Assembly: GCA_019423635.1 (NCBI GenBank) | Contig: JAHZBA010000011.1 | Location: 12,305-76,304, forward strand | Length of the DNA stretch: 64,000 nt | Source: Clostridiales bacterium | GTDB lineage: Bacteria > Bacillota > Clostridia > Oscillospirales > Oscillospiraceae | Direction of reading: 5' to 3' | Shown: positions 17,606-26,604 of the stretch, piece by piece | Layout: the number at the start of each line of letters is the position of its first letter | Position numbering within the stretch: position 1 is the stretch's first letter | Program-made: the position numbers and the translations under genes | Notes under the pieces: generated by a model | Told to the model about the DNA's origin: nothing | Databases searched by the model: none | Seen by the model: only the letters and a program-made list of their open reading frames with translations

Positions 17606-17664
17606 AAAAACATCCCCTTCGGCAGAGGGAGACGCCGTGCTCCTCTGCCGGAGGGGATGTTTTT
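17606..17664. terminator. Bidirectional terminator
   Basis: A long stem (AAAAACATCCCCTTCGGCAG region against CTCTGCCGGAGGGGATGTTT), with T-runs on both strands, between the converging J-protein and Clp protease genes. Confidence 0.85.
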
Positions 17665-17669
17665 GCCCT

Positions 17670-18365
17670 TTATGTCGCCTCCCGGATCTGCCGGTACAGG
17701 CACTGGAGTCCGTCGGAAAGGCCGCCCACCTGGTCGATCAGCCCCAGGCCCACTGCCTCCTCCCCGTAGATCACACTGCCCACGTCGGCGGCCATGTCCT
17801 CCTTCTGGAGCATGAGGGACTGGAACTTCTCGGCGGAGATGTGGCTGTGGCCGGCGACAAAGGCCACGATCCGCTCCTGGAGCCGCTGGAAATAGCTGTA
17901 GGTCTGGGGCGCGGCGATGACGGTGCCGCTCATGCGGACGGGGTGGATGGTCATGGCGGCGGAGGGCACGGCAAAGCTGTGTCTGGCCGCCACCGCCAGG
18001 GGCACGCCGATGGAGTGGCTGCCGCCCAGAACGATGGAGACGGTGGGCTTTTTCATGCTGGCGATCAGCTCCGCAATGGCCAGGCCCGCCTCCACGTCGC
18101 CGCCCACGGTGTTCAGCAAAAACAGCACTCCCTGCACCTCCTCGGACTCCTCCAGCTTGGCCAGCAGCGGCAGCACATGCTCGTACTTGGTGGTCTTGGC
18201 GGAGCCGGCGGCGGTGGAGTGGCCCTCAATCTGGCCGATGATGGTCAGGCAGTAGATGTTGCCGCAGGGGGTGCGGGTCATGGCGGAGCCAAAATCCAGG
18301 ATAGACTGGGCGGTGCCGCTGTCCTTTTCCTTTCCGGGCTCTGTGTCTTTTGTGGGTTCGGTCAT
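17670..18365 (-). CDS. tepA: ClpP-like serine protease (TepA/YmfB family)
   Basis: A 231-residue crotonase/ClpP-fold protein. LFLLNTVGGDVEAGLAIAEL and the nucleophile loop GGSHSIGVPLAVAA with Ser and downstream His (TIHPVR) match the translocation-enhancing protein TepA. The N-terminal 40 residues are polar and probably disordered. The ATG at 18365 follows GAGGG; a start nine codons upstream is also possible. TepA-like proteins act on the cytoplasmic side and have been linked to signal-peptide degradation; here it stands alone between two operons. Confidence 0.85.
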   Translation of the reverse strand: MTEPTKDTEPGKEKDSGTAQSILDFGSAMTRTPCGNIYCLTIIGQIEGHSTAAGSAKTTKYEHVLPLLAKLEESEEVQGVLFLLNTVGGDVEAGLAIAELIASMKKPTVSIVLGGSHSIGVPLAVAARHSFAVPSAAMTIHPVRMSGTVIAAPQTYSYFQRLQERIVAFVAGHSHISAEKFQSLMLQKEDMAADVGSVIYGEEAVGLGLIDQVGGLSDGLQCLYRQIREAT

Positions 18366-18604
18366 AAAATCCCTCGCTTTCTCCCGTAGCATTTGCGGTT
18401 TTGCGGAAAATACACGGGTTTTCTTTTGAGACGCGGTGTGCTATACTGGTTCCACTGCGGCCAAGACGCCGGAGGGGCGCGGCCCGCCGCCGGGAAAAAG
18501 CGGCCTGACCCCCTTCCCTCTTCTGCCGCTTTGTGAAAGCCCCTATTGGACTTCGTGTTCCCGCAGGATAAATCAGCGGATAACAGTAGAGAAGGAGCAT
18601 CCCG

Positions 18605-18823
18605 ATGATGAGAAAATGTATCCGGTGCGATTCGGAAATGCTGGAAGGATTGGATATCAGAGATCCCATGCACTGTTCCGTGTTAAGAGTGACCAGGCCG
18701 GAAACGTCAGGGATGCTGCCCAGGAACTACTTTGGAGACGTGAAAGCCGCGGTTTGCCCTCAATGCGGATATCTAGAAACCTATCTGTCACGTTTGGATA
18801 AAATTCAGCGGTATAAACAATAG
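18605..18823 (+). CDS. Small zinc-ribbon protein
   Basis: A 72-residue protein with one CxxC near the start (MMRKCIRCDSEM) and a second near the end (AAVCPQCGYLETY), together able to bind one zinc. Proteins of this shape are common in Firmicutes as predicted nucleic-acid-binding ribbons. AGAAGGAGC precedes the ATG. The codons are AT-richer than the proline genes that follow about 100 bases later, so it is probably an independent unit. Confidence 0.75.
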   Translation: MMRKCIRCDSEMLEGLDIRDPMHCSVLRVTRPETSGMLPRNYFGDVKAAVCPQCGYLETYLSRLDKIQRYKQ

Positions 18824-18925
18824 ACATAAGTGATATCCCTGCCCCCGGAAACACAAAAGCGAATTGGGCTTTGTGAAAAAGGCGGGCGGAGACTTTTGAC
18901 TACTCTTTTACTGGAGGGCTTTTCC

Positions 18926-19732
18926 GTGAAACAGCGCATCGTCGTCAAGGTTGGTACCTCAACCCTCACCCATGACTCCGGCAGCCTGGACCTTCGGAGC
19001 ATGGACCATCTGGCCCGCACCCTCTCCGATCTCCGGGGCCTGGGCCGGGAGATCATTCTGGTCTCCTCCGGCGCCATCGCCGTGGGAACCGCCCGGCTGG
19101 GGCTCCCGGAGCGCCCAAAGGAACTGCGGATGAAGCAGGCCGCGGCGGCGGTGGGCCAGTGCCAGATGATGCACATCTACGACAAGCTCTTCTCCGAGTA
19201 CAGCCAGTCCGTGGCCCAGATCCTGCTGACCGGGGACGACGTGGAGGACCCCGAGCGGGCGGAGCACCTGCGGGGCACCTTCTCCGCCCTGCTGTCCATG
19301 GGCGTCATTCCGGTGGTGAATGAGAACGACTCCGTGTCCTCCGCCGAGATTGAGACCGGGCACCACAAGATTCTGGGCGACAACGACACCCTCTCCGCCA
19401 TGGTGGCGGAGCTGTGCCAGGCGGACCTGCTGGTGCTCCTCAGCGACATCGACGGCCTCTATGACGCCGATCCCCGGACCCACCCCGACGCCAAGCTCCT
19501 CCACCAGGTGACGGCGCTGACGCCGGAGATCCTGGAGATGGCCGGCGGCGCGGGCTCCTGGCGGGGCACCGGCGGCATGGCCACCAAGCTCTCCGCCGCC
19601 CGGATCGCCATGGAGGCCGGGTGCGATATGGTCATCACCAACGGGGCCCGGATCGGGGAGCTCTACGGCATTGTAGAAGGGGAGCGGATCGGAACACGGT
19701 TCCTCGCTCCCGGAGGAAGGGGCACACCATGA
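18926..19732 (+). CDS. proB: Glutamate 5-kinase
   Basis: Phosphorylates glutamate in the first step of proline synthesis. A 268-residue amino-acid-kinase fold without the C-terminal PUA domain found in enterobacterial ProB. Motifs: RIVVKVGTSTLT at the N-terminus, ILVSSGAIAVGT, PVVNENDSVSSAEI, LGDNDTLSAMVA and GTGGMATKLSAARIA. The start is GTG at 18926 after GGAGGGC; an upstream ATG would add 32 residues without a Shine-Dalgarno. The stop overlaps the next start (ATGA). Without PUA it may be less sensitive to feedback, though that is inference. Confidence 0.95.
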   Translation: MKQRIVVKVGTSTLTHDSGSLDLRSMDHLARTLSDLRGLGREIILVSSGAIAVGTARLGLPERPKELRMKQAAAAVGQCQMMHIYDKLFSEYSQSVAQILLTGDDVEDPERAEHLRGTFSALLSMGVIPVVNENDSVSSAEIETGHHKILGDNDTLSAMVAELCQADLLVLLSDIDGLYDADPRTHPDAKLLHQVTALTPEILEMAGGAGSWRGTGGMATKLSAARIAMEAGCDMVITNGARIGELYGIVEGERIGTRFLAPGGRGTP

Positions 19733-20325
19733 CGGAGCGGGAGAAGATGCTGGCGGGTCTCCTCTATGACTGCGGGGACCCGGAGCTCCTGGACCTGTGG
19801 CACAGGGCCAAGGATCTGGTTCGGGACTACAACCGGGCGGACTCCGCGGACCTCCGGGAGAAGGACCGCATCCTGAGCGAGCTGCTGGGGGGACGGGGGA
19901 AAAACGTGTGGATCACGCCGCCGTTCTATGTGGACTATGGCTGCAACATCTACCTGGGGGACCACTGCGAGATCAACATGAACTGCGTCTTTCTGGACGA
20001 CAACCGGATCACCATCGGGCGCAACGCCCTGATCGCCCCCTGCGTACAGATCTACACCGCCTTTCACCCCGCCCATCCCATGGACCGCTTCGGAGAGCCC
20101 AGGGAGGACGGCTCCTTCGCCTTCTGCAAAACCCTGACGGCTCCGGTGACCATCGGGGACAACGTGTGGATCGGCGGAGGCGCTGTCATCCTGCCCGGCG
20201 TGGAGATCGGGGACAACGTGGTGATCGGCGCGGGGAGCGTCGTCACCGGGGACATCCCCAGCGACACCATCGCCCTGGGAAATCCCTGCCGGCCGGTGCG
20301 GGAGAACCGCCCGGCCCAGTCATAG
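19729..20325 (+). CDS. Sugar/maltose O-acetyltransferase (hexapeptide repeat)
   Basis: A 198-residue left-handed beta-helix acetyltransferase. The N-terminal Mac domain (MTEREKMLAGLLYDCGDPEL) is followed by hexapeptide repeats, with the active-site His in IYTAFHPAHPMDR and the CoA loop VWIGGGAVILPGV. It overlaps the proB stop by four bases and is followed 14 bases later by proA, so it is translated within the proline operon. There is no known proline-pathway role; it may have been inserted for coregulation. Confidence 0.92.
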   Translation: MTEREKMLAGLLYDCGDPELLDLWHRAKDLVRDYNRADSADLREKDRILSELLGGRGKNVWITPPFYVDYGCNIYLGDHCEINMNCVFLDDNRITIGRNALIAPCVQIYTAFHPAHPMDRFGEPREDGSFAFCKTLTAPVTIGDNVWIGGGAVILPGVEIGDNVVIGAGSVVTGDIPSDTIALGNPCRPVRENRPAQS

Positions 20326-20339
20326 AAGGAGGCTTGCTT

Positions 20340-21581
20340 ATGACCACATTACAGCAGCAGGGGGCGGCGGCAAGGGCCGCGTCCTATGCCCTGGCCACCG
20401 CCGGGACGGCGAAAAAAAATCAGGCCCTGGAGGCCATCGCGCGGATTTTGACGCAGCGGCAGGACCAGTGGCTCTCCGCCAACGCCGCAGACATAGCCGC
20501 CGCCAAGGATGCCGGCATGGCCCCCGCCATGCTGGACCGGCTGACCCTGACCCCGGAGCGGATCGCCGGGATCGTGGAGGGCGTGCATCAGGTGATCGCC
20601 CTGCCGGACCCCATCGGAACGGCGGACAAAACCGAGACCCGGCCCAACGGCCTCATCATCAGCCGGCGGCGGGTGCCCCTGGGGGTCATCGCCATCATCT
20701 TTGAGGCCCGGCCCAACGTCACCGTGGACGCGGCGGCGCTGTGCCTGAAATCCGGCAACGCCTGCATCCTCCGGGGCGGCAAGGAGGCCATCCGCTCCAA
20801 CCGCTGCGCCGCCGCCCTCATGCGGGAGGCCCTTACTTCTACGGGTCTGTCTGAGGACTGCGTGTCCCTGGTGCAGGACACCGACCGGAAGACCGCCAAG
20901 GAGCTCATGCACTTAGACAAGTATGTAGATGTCCTGATTCCCCGGGGCGGAGCGGGGCTGATCCGGGCGGTCGCCCGGGAGGCCAGTGTCCCTGTCATCC
21001 GCACGGGAGAAGGGGTCTGCCATATCTACGTCGATGTAGAAGCGGATCTGGACATGGCGGCGCGGGTCCTGCAGAACGCCAAGTGCTCCCGGCCCTCCGT
21101 GTGCAACGCCGTGGAGTGCGTGCTGGTCCACCGGGAGATTGCGGCGGCCTTCTGGGCCAGGGCCCTTCCCCTTCTGGAGCAGGTGGAGCTGCGGGCAGAT
21201 CCGGAGGCTCTGGCGCTTCTGGGTCCCCAGGCGGTTCCGGCCCGGGAGGAGGACTGGGACGCGGAATACGACGACTATATTCTGGCGGTCCGGACGGTAG
21301 GCGGTCTGGAGGAGGCCATTCAGTTCATCAACCAGCACGGCACCCAGCACTCTGAGAGCATCCTGACCACCAACTACTTCAAGGCCCAGCGGTTTTTGGA
21401 CGCCGTGGACGCGGCGGCGGTGTACGTCAACGCCTCCACCCGGTTCACCGACGGCGGGGAGTTCGGCCTGGGGGCGGAGATCGGCATCTCCACCCAGAAG
21501 ATGCACGCCCGGGGGCCCATGGGGCTGGAGGAGCTGACCAGCTGCAAGTATGTGATTTACGGCGAGGGACAGGTGCGGTAA
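20340..21581 (+). CDS. proA: Gamma-glutamyl phosphate reductase
   Basis: Reduces glutamyl 5-phosphate to glutamate semialdehyde. A 413-residue aldehyde-dehydrogenase-superfamily enzyme with VPLGVIAIIFEARPNVTVDA, SGNACILRGGKEAIRSN and a catalytic Cys in QNAKCSRPSVCNAVE; it ends with RGPMGLEELTSCKYVIYGEG as ProA does. AAGGAGG precedes the ATG at 20340. Confidence 0.97.
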   Translation: MTTLQQQGAAARAASYALATAGTAKKNQALEAIARILTQRQDQWLSANAADIAAAKDAGMAPAMLDRLTLTPERIAGIVEGVHQVIALPDPIGTADKTETRPNGLIISRRRVPLGVIAIIFEARPNVTVDAAALCLKSGNACILRGGKEAIRSNRCAAALMREALTSTGLSEDCVSLVQDTDRKTAKELMHLDKYVDVLIPRGGAGLIRAVAREASVPVIRTGEGVCHIYVDVEADLDMAARVLQNAKCSRPSVCNAVECVLVHREIAAAFWARALPLLEQVELRADPEALALLGPQAVPAREEDWDAEYDDYILAVRTVGGLEEAIQFINQHGTQHSESILTTNYFKAQRFLDAVDAAAVYVNASTRFTDGGEFGLGAEIGISTQKMHARGPMGLEELTSCKYVIYGEGQVR

Positions 21582-21614
21582 AGGGCCGCGATGCCTGAAA
21601 AGAGGAGGTCTTCT

Positions 21615-22481
21615 ATGGAACAGAACCTGGAGCAGCTTTTGAAGACCCTGGCCCGGAACGCGGTGCGCCTGGAGATCGGGACCGGGGAGGGCGCGGTGAT
21701 CGGCCGCTTCGGCGGCGCGCCGGAGGTTCCCGAGGGCTTTGACTGGCCCTGGTTTGTGACGGATACCTATGTGGACGAGGAGGTCAGGCCCCGGTCCCTG
21801 ACCTTCCTCTGCCAGTTCGACTGCGCCGCCCTGGCCCCTCTGGACCGGGACGGGCTGCTGCCCCATGAGGGGGTGCTGTCCTTCTTCTACGAGACGGTCT
21901 CCCAGCGCGAGGGCTTTGACCTGGAGGACGCGGGGTGCGCCCGGGTGTACTGGTTTCCGGACAGGGCCGGTCTGCGCCCGGCGGCGTTCCCGGAGGATCT
22001 GCCGGAGTACTGCCGCTTTCCCTCTCTGCCCATCCGGGGACGGGCGGTGACCGAGTATCCGGGCTATGAGGAGCTCGCCGCGATGCCGGAGCTTCTGGAG
22101 CCCTGCCGTGGGAAGGACCGGGACCCCTGGAAGGTCTATGACGCGCTCCGCGCCGCCCTGCCGGACTATGAGGAGGTCCCGCCTCCCTGGCACCGGCTCC
22201 TGGGCTGGCCGGACATCATCCAGGGGGCCATGGCCCAGGAGTGTGCCCTCATCAGCCGGGGGTACGCCGCGGGCAGCGACATTCCCGCGGAGGTCTTCCA
22301 GGAGACGGAGGGGGCCTTCCTGGATGAGTGGCGGCTGCTGTTCCAGCTGGACGGCGGCGTGCGCGCGGAGAACTTCTCCCTGGAATTCGGGGACAGCGGG
22401 TCCATCTATTTTTACATTCGGAGGGAGGACTTGCAGGCCCGGCGGTTTGAGCGGGTGTGGCTGGTTCTCCAGTGCTGCTGA
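21615..22481 (+). CDS. YwqG-like protein (DUF1963)
   Basis: A 288-residue soluble protein. FGGAPEVPEGFDWPWF near residue 30, LTFLCQFDCAALAPLDRDGL and the closing LLFQLDGG with SGSIYFYIRREDL are the hallmarks of the YwqG/DUF1963 family. The molecular role of the family is not established. AGAGGAGG precedes the ATG. It sits between proA and proC with gaps of 33 and 17 bases, so it is cotranscribed with the proline genes. Confidence 0.88.
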   Translation: MEQNLEQLLKTLARNAVRLEIGTGEGAVIGRFGGAPEVPEGFDWPWFVTDTYVDEEVRPRSLTFLCQFDCAALAPLDRDGLLPHEGVLSFFYETVSQREGFDLEDAGCARVYWFPDRAGLRPAAFPEDLPEYCRFPSLPIRGRAVTEYPGYEELAAMPELLEPCRGKDRDPWKVYDALRAALPDYEEVPPPWHRLLGWPDIIQGAMAQECALISRGYAAGSDIPAEVFQETEGAFLDEWRLLFQLDGGVRAENFSLEFGDSGSIYFYIRREDLQARRFERVWLVLQCC

Positions 22482-22498
22482 GAGGAGCGGAAGACATC

Positions 22499-23296
22499 AT
22501 GACCTTTGGATTCATCGGAACCGGCAATATGGGCGGAGCCCTGGCGCGGGCGGCCCGGCGGCGGCTGGAGGGGGAGCAGATCCTCCTGGCCAACCGGACG
22601 GAGGGGAAGGCGGCCGCTCTGGCGAAGGAGCTGGGGGCGGCGCTGTCCGACAACCGGACCATCGCGGAGGAGGCGGATTTCCTCTTCCTGGGGGTGAAGC
22701 CCCAGATGATGGGGGACCTCCTGGCGGAGCTCGGTCCGGCGCTGGCCGGGCGGCGGGACCGCTTCCTTCTGGTGACCATGGCGGCGGGGCTTCGTATGGC
22801 GGACATTCAGCGTATGGCCGGCGGGGAGTACCCCGTGATCCGCATCATGCCCAACACCCCCGCCTCCATCGGGGAGGGGATGATCCTCTATGCCTGCAGC
22901 CCCGGTGTGACCGAGGCGGAGACGCAGGCGTTTCTGGACGCCATGGCGGGGGCCGGGCGCTTTTCCGCCCTGCCGGAGCACCTGATGGATGCCGGGTCCG
23001 CCGTGTCCGGCTGCGGGCCGGCCTTTGTGGACCTCTTCCTGGAGGCCCTGGCGGACGGGGGCGTGGCCTGCGGCCTGCCCCGGGCGCAGGCGCTGGAGCT
23101 CGCCGCCCAGATGGCCGCCGGCTCCGCCCGGCTGATTCTGGAGTCCGGACAGCACCCCGGCGCCTTGAAGGACGCGGTCTGCTCCCCCGGCGGCACCACC
23201 ATCCAGGGCGTCCGGGCCCTGGAGCGCGGGGGCTTTCGCGGGACGGTCATGGAGGCGGTCATCGCCGCCTATGAGAAGACGTTGGAGCTGAAATGA
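22499..23296 (+). CDS. proC: Pyrroline-5-carboxylate reductase
   Basis: Catalyses the last step of proline synthesis with NAD(P)H. A 265-residue protein: Rossmann start MTFGFIGTGNMGGALARA, ADFLFLGVKPQMM, RIMPNTPASIGEGM and the C-terminal dimer domain signature HPGALKDAVCSPGGTTIQGV. GAGGAGCGGAAG precedes the ATG. Last gene of the operon, followed by a MITE-like element and strong hairpins. Confidence 0.96.
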   Translation: MTFGFIGTGNMGGALARAARRRLEGEQILLANRTEGKAAALAKELGAALSDNRTIAEEADFLFLGVKPQMMGDLLAELGPALAGRRDRFLLVTMAAGLRMADIQRMAGGEYPVIRIMPNTPASIGEGMILYACSPGVTEAETQAFLDAMAGAGRFSALPEHLMDAGSAVSGCGPAFVDLFLEALADGGVACGLPRAQALELAAQMAAGSARLILESGQHPGALKDAVCSPGGTTIQGVRALERGGFRGTVMEAVIAAYEKTLELK

Positions 23297-23307
23297 GTCT
23301 CGCGTCT

Positions 23308-23472
23308 TAGAACCTGTATTCATAACCGGGGGACACCGGATGGGCGAGGATTTTTCCCGCCAGACAAGGAGATTTTCCGCAGCCATACTGACGTATGGCA
23401 AGGGAAAGCGACGCAGTATGACGGAAAAAAGACCGTCCAGACGGCGTTCAACGGTTGTGAATACAGGTTCTT
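23308..23472. repeat. MITE-like element, copy A (165 bp)
   Basis: Near-perfect terminal inverted repeats of about 20 bases (AGAACCTGTATTCATAACCG and the complement CGGTTGTGAATACAGGTTCT). The core contains CCATACTGACGTATGGCAAG. It starts 11 bases after proC. Related copies are at 24,401 and 34,592. No open reading frame. Confidence 0.75.
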
Positions 23473-23498
23473 AAAGGCGGAGCGTCCCAAACCGGCGG

Positions 23499-23532
23499 CA
23501 AGGCGGCAGATACGGATGTATCTGCCGCCTTG
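23499..23532 (+). terminator. Hairpin downstream of the proline operon
   Basis: A perfect 15-bp stem (CAAGGCGGCAGATAC with its complement) around GGAT. A second hairpin follows at 23,579-23,608 (GGCGGGCAGA with TCTGCCCGCC), then TTCTCT. Confidence 0.65.
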
Positions 23533-23608
23533 TGTGATGCTGGGGGGAAATCAATCTGCGTGGAACACAGCGGAACCAGGCGGGCAGATCTCGGGAGGTC
23601 TGCCCGCC

Positions 23609-23832
23609 TTCTCTGATACCAGAAGCCATGAAAAGGCTTGAAAGGCTTTTGGCCGCGTCGAAGACGCGTTGGATTCTGATGCGATGTACGCAGACTGCGC
23701 CGTCAGATTTTGCGCCGGACAAGGCGGTTTTTCCCTTACCGGGCTGCTGCCCGGCGAGGAAACCCAAGGCAGCAGGCGCAAAATATGCAGGCAAGCCGTG
23801 TACGGATGATTTCGGGACAGGTCCCGCCCCGC
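23609..23832. other. Intergenic region without a supported gene
   Basis: Downstream flank of cheY. No reading frame with a ribosome-binding site; I see no clear element ends. Confidence 0.5.
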
Positions 23833-24195
23833 TCAGCGCAGCGCATCTTCCAGGGCCTGGAGCAGGGCTTCCTTTGTGATGGGCTTATAGAGAAAGGTCC
23901 TGGCCCCGACGTCGCTGGCCTCGTCAAGGCTGCCGTCAGCGGCCAGGGAGGATACCATAACGATCCGCGCCTCCGGATGCTCGTCCATGATAATCTGCGC
24001 CGTCTCCAGGCCGTCAATGCCCGGCATGATGATGTCCATGGTCACAACGTCCGGATGAAGCTCCTCATAGCGCGCAATGGCCTCCTCGCCGTTTTCACAG
24101 TATGCCGCCACCTCGAATTCAGAGCCCTCCAGCAGCTTGCGGATATGCAGTTCCATCATCCGGGAATCATCTACCACCATGAGCTTTTTCTTCAT
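23833..24195 (-). CDS. cheY: CheY-like single-domain response regulator
   Basis: A 120-residue receiver domain with no output domain. MVVDDSRMM holds the acidic pair, VVTMDIIMPGIDG the phosphoacceptor Asp, MVSSLA the switch Ser and FLYKPITKEALLQAL the conserved Lys. CheY proteins control the flagellar switch, but no motility genes are visible apart from fapA upstream, so it may serve another output. It lies on the same strand as fapA, 575 bases further along, with repeats between. Confidence 0.88.
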   Translation of the reverse strand: MKKKLMVVDDSRMMELHIRKLLEGSEFEVAAYCENGEEAIARYEELHPDVVTMDIIMPGIDGLETAQIIMDEHPEARIVMVSSLAADGSLDEASDVGARTFLYKPITKEALLQALEDALR

Positions 24196-24770
24196 ATCGC
24201 TGTTTCCTCTTTCTGATTTCAGATCATTCGGGTGCGGCCCGCCTGGAGCCGCCCTGCCGGGAAAGCCCGGTCCACCTGCGCTTTTCTCCCGTCATGGGGA
24301 GACGGGGAGGGCCGCTCTCTCCGCCCTCTCGCCTGACCCGCTGAACCGGGCTGCCGCCTCCCGCAGCGGAAGGCACCAGGAGACGCCAAACGCCCCTCTT
24401 GGGGTCTGTTCGCATCAGACAAATATGCGGATTTTCGAGCAAATTTTCGCCGGATGCAAGGCAAAAATTTGCAGGCGTACTGACGTACGTCAAAAATTTT
24501 TAACGCAGCAGACGGCAAAATTTGCCGGAAAGACGCGTATCTGGGCTTATGGGAACAGACCCCAAAAATCCGCTCCTGCCCGCGGCAGAGCTTCAGCTCC
24601 GGAGACATCAGCGTTGCAGGTCTGCGTCGGAAATTTTCGCTTCCAGGGAGAAGCCTTGCCGGAATCCTGACGGATTTCCAGGGCTTCCGACGCAGAGCAG
24701 CGGAAATTGATGGTGCGAAGATGCGTATGGGGATCCATTTGACGGTTCCTGAATCTTTCGGGAAGACGGG
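24196..24770. other. Repeat-rich gap between fapA and cheY
   Basis: No gene. It holds MITE copy B (24,401-24,563) and a second inverted repeat with 11-bp arms CTGCGTCGGAA (24,622-24,632) and TTCCGACGCAG (24,685-24,695). Confidence 0.6.
24401..24563. repeat. MITE-like element, copy B (163 bp)
   Basis: Ends GGGGTCTGTTC and GAACAGACCCC, different from copy A, but the core is alignable: GCGTACTGACGTACGTCAAA followed by ACGCAGCAGACGGC, against CCATACTGACGTATGGCAAG and ACGCAGTATGACGG in copy A. The size is nearly identical. Confidence 0.65.
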
Positions 24771-26498
24771 CTATGTCACCTTGATCTCTCCGTCCACCAG
24801 CCTCGCGGTGCACTGCCGGGTCTCCCGCCGCAGGCGCAGCAGCTCGTCTCCAATGTTGATCTCCGTCTCCGGATAGGCGACGCCGCACTCCAGACGCCCG
24901 CCGTTCTTCTCTGTCAGCTCGATTTCAATATCCATCAGGTCGTCCTCCAGCTGCTTCAGCTTCAGCTCCGCGGTGGACACCTTCACCCGCAGCTTGGCAA
25001 GAAGACTGCTCTTGACCGGGCTGTCCAGCTGGCACTCCAGCTTCTCCAGCTCCATCTCCAGGTCCTTCAGCTCCTGCTGCACAACCTCCCGCTCGAAGTT
25101 CGTGCAGGGCAGGCCGCCCAGGGCGATGGTGGTCCTGCATTCCGCCGGGGACCCTACCGCCGTGGCGCTGACCAGCTGGGCCGCCCAGATCCTGCCGCCC
25201 ATGATGCTGCCCCGCCCGGAGCGGACCAGGACCTCACCGTCACAGTACACCCTTCCGTTGATGATACAGTCGGTCTGCAGGTTCTCCCGAACATAGATGG
25301 TGGAGTTTTCGATGTACTTGGAAAAGACGCACCGGTGGGAACGGATGATGGTGGTGCCGTCTCCCAGAATCCCCTTGACCACCACCAGGTCTCCGCCGGC
25401 CTCCACCGTGCTCCCGGCCTCCACCACGCCGCCCACATGGATATCCCCCATAGCGCGGACCGTGAAGCCGCTGAGCACGTCGCCTTTGATATGGATGTCC
25501 CCCAGGAAGCTGATGTTTCCCGTGGAAAAGTCCACATTTCCTCCGATATCCAGCACCGGCTTCACCTGGAAGCTCCGGCCGGTGAACTCCACATGTCCCG
25601 GCATGGAGGCCAGGAGGGAGAGTCCGTCCTCGCTGATCTCGGTGTTCCGCCCCTTTGGCAGCGGCACCGGCTTGCCGCTCCTGGCGGGGATCTCCTGGTC
25701 CGTCACCGTCTGGCCGGGCTCGCCCTCGGTGGGCTCGATGAGCCGGCAGATCTCCTGGCCCTGCTTGACATTGTGGATCAGGTTCAGGTTGGCATAGTCC
25801 ACCTGACCGTACTCGTTGACCTCCATGATCCGCTCCACAGTCCGGGGGAAATTGTCCACAATATTGCCGTTTTCCCCATCGAAGGCCGGTCTTCCCCTGG
25901 CAACGAGGAACAGGTGGAAGTAGCGATCCTCGTCGTGGGACAGCCGGTTCACCAGCCGCTCGTCTACCCCGTAGGTAATCCCCTGGGCCTGCAGGGACTC
26001 CCAGAGCAGGTCCCGGCTCAGCTCCTCCCCCTGTCCAACCGGCGGCAGGACGATGACCCAGGCGTACAGCTTATCTACCGAGAGAAAGAAGTGGGGAAGC
26101 GCATCCAGCGCCAGCTCCTCATCCTCTTCCTCTTTCCTCTTGCTCTTGCCCGACTGCCTGCCCTGGGCCTGCTTGATCCGCGCATTGCAGACACTGTTGA
26201 TGGACAGGCGCAGACGGCCCATCTCCCGCGCTACCAGCTCCGGCGGAAGCTCTCCCTCCTCGTCCAGGCAGAGCCTGGGCACCGGCAGGTAGCCGGATTC
26301 CTTCCGGCGCATCTCGCGGAGACGATGAATGGCATGGTCCTGGGACAGCTCCAGCAGGGCGGGGTTTTCGCTGCCGTCCGGCTGGGCCTGCGGGGCCTCC
26401 GCTCCCGCCGGGGCCTGCTCCAGCTGCGCCTCATCTTCCGCTTCCTGCTCGGATTTCGTCCTGAACAGAAGGGCTGTAATCTTTTCCTTCAGTGACAT
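24771..26498 (-). CDS. fapA: FapA family polymer/assembly protein (DUF342)
   Basis: A 575-residue protein. The N-terminal part has an acidic, disordered stretch; from about residue 200 comes the FapA domain (HNVKQGQEICRLIEPTEGEPG, PLPKGRNTEISEDG), then a beta-helix of Gly/Asp turns (GNVDFSTGNISFLGDIHIKG, GVVEAGSTVEAGGDLVVVKG), and residues about 475-545 form a coiled coil. FapA proteins are linked to polar flagellar assembly in Vibrio, but in Firmicutes they occur in non-motile species too. The ATG at 26498 is the most likely start. It is preceded by two small reading frames in the same transcript. Confidence 0.85.
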   Translation of the reverse strand: MSLKEKITALLFRTKSEQEAEDEAQLEQAPAGAEAPQAQPDGSENPALLELSQDHAIHRLREMRRKESGYLPVPRLCLDEEGELPPELVAREMGRLRLSINSVCNARIKQAQGRQSGKSKRKEEEDEELALDALPHFFLSVDKLYAWVIVLPPVGQGEELSRDLLWESLQAQGITYGVDERLVNRLSHDEDRYFHLFLVARGRPAFDGENGNIVDNFPRTVERIMEVNEYGQVDYANLNLIHNVKQGQEICRLIEPTEGEPGQTVTDQEIPARSGKPVPLPKGRNTEISEDGLSLLASMPGHVEFTGRSFQVKPVLDIGGNVDFSTGNISFLGDIHIKGDVLSGFTVRAMGDIHVGGVVEAGSTVEAGGDLVVVKGILGDGTTIIRSHRCVFSKYIENSTIYVRENLQTDCIINGRVYCDGEVLVRSGRGSIMGGRIWAAQLVSATAVGSPAECRTTIALGGLPCTNFEREVVQQELKDLEMELEKLECQLDSPVKSSLLAKLRVKVSTAELKLKQLEDDLMDIEIELTEKNGGRLECGVAYPETEINIGDELLRLRRETRQCTARLVDGEIKVT

Positions 26499-26505
26499 GT
26501 TCGCA

Positions 26506-26604
26506 TCACCGCCATTTCCCAGTAATGATCCCCGAAATCCAAAAGAGACAGAGGAGCGCTTCCCCTCCCGTTCCAAGGACCGCAGGACAAAAAGCTGCTT
26601 TCAT
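26506..26604 (-). CDS. Possible 32-residue membrane peptide in the fapA operon
   Basis: A short frame whose ATG overlaps the stop of the frame before it (ATGA) and whose own stop lies seven bases before the fapA ATG. The product (MKAAFCPAVLGTGGEALLCL and 12 more residues) is hydrophobic enough for one membrane segment. The overlap suggests translational coupling. There is no homology to lean on, so it is tentative. Confidence 0.35.
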   Translation of the reverse strand: MKAAFCPAVLGTGGEALLCLFWISGIITGKWR

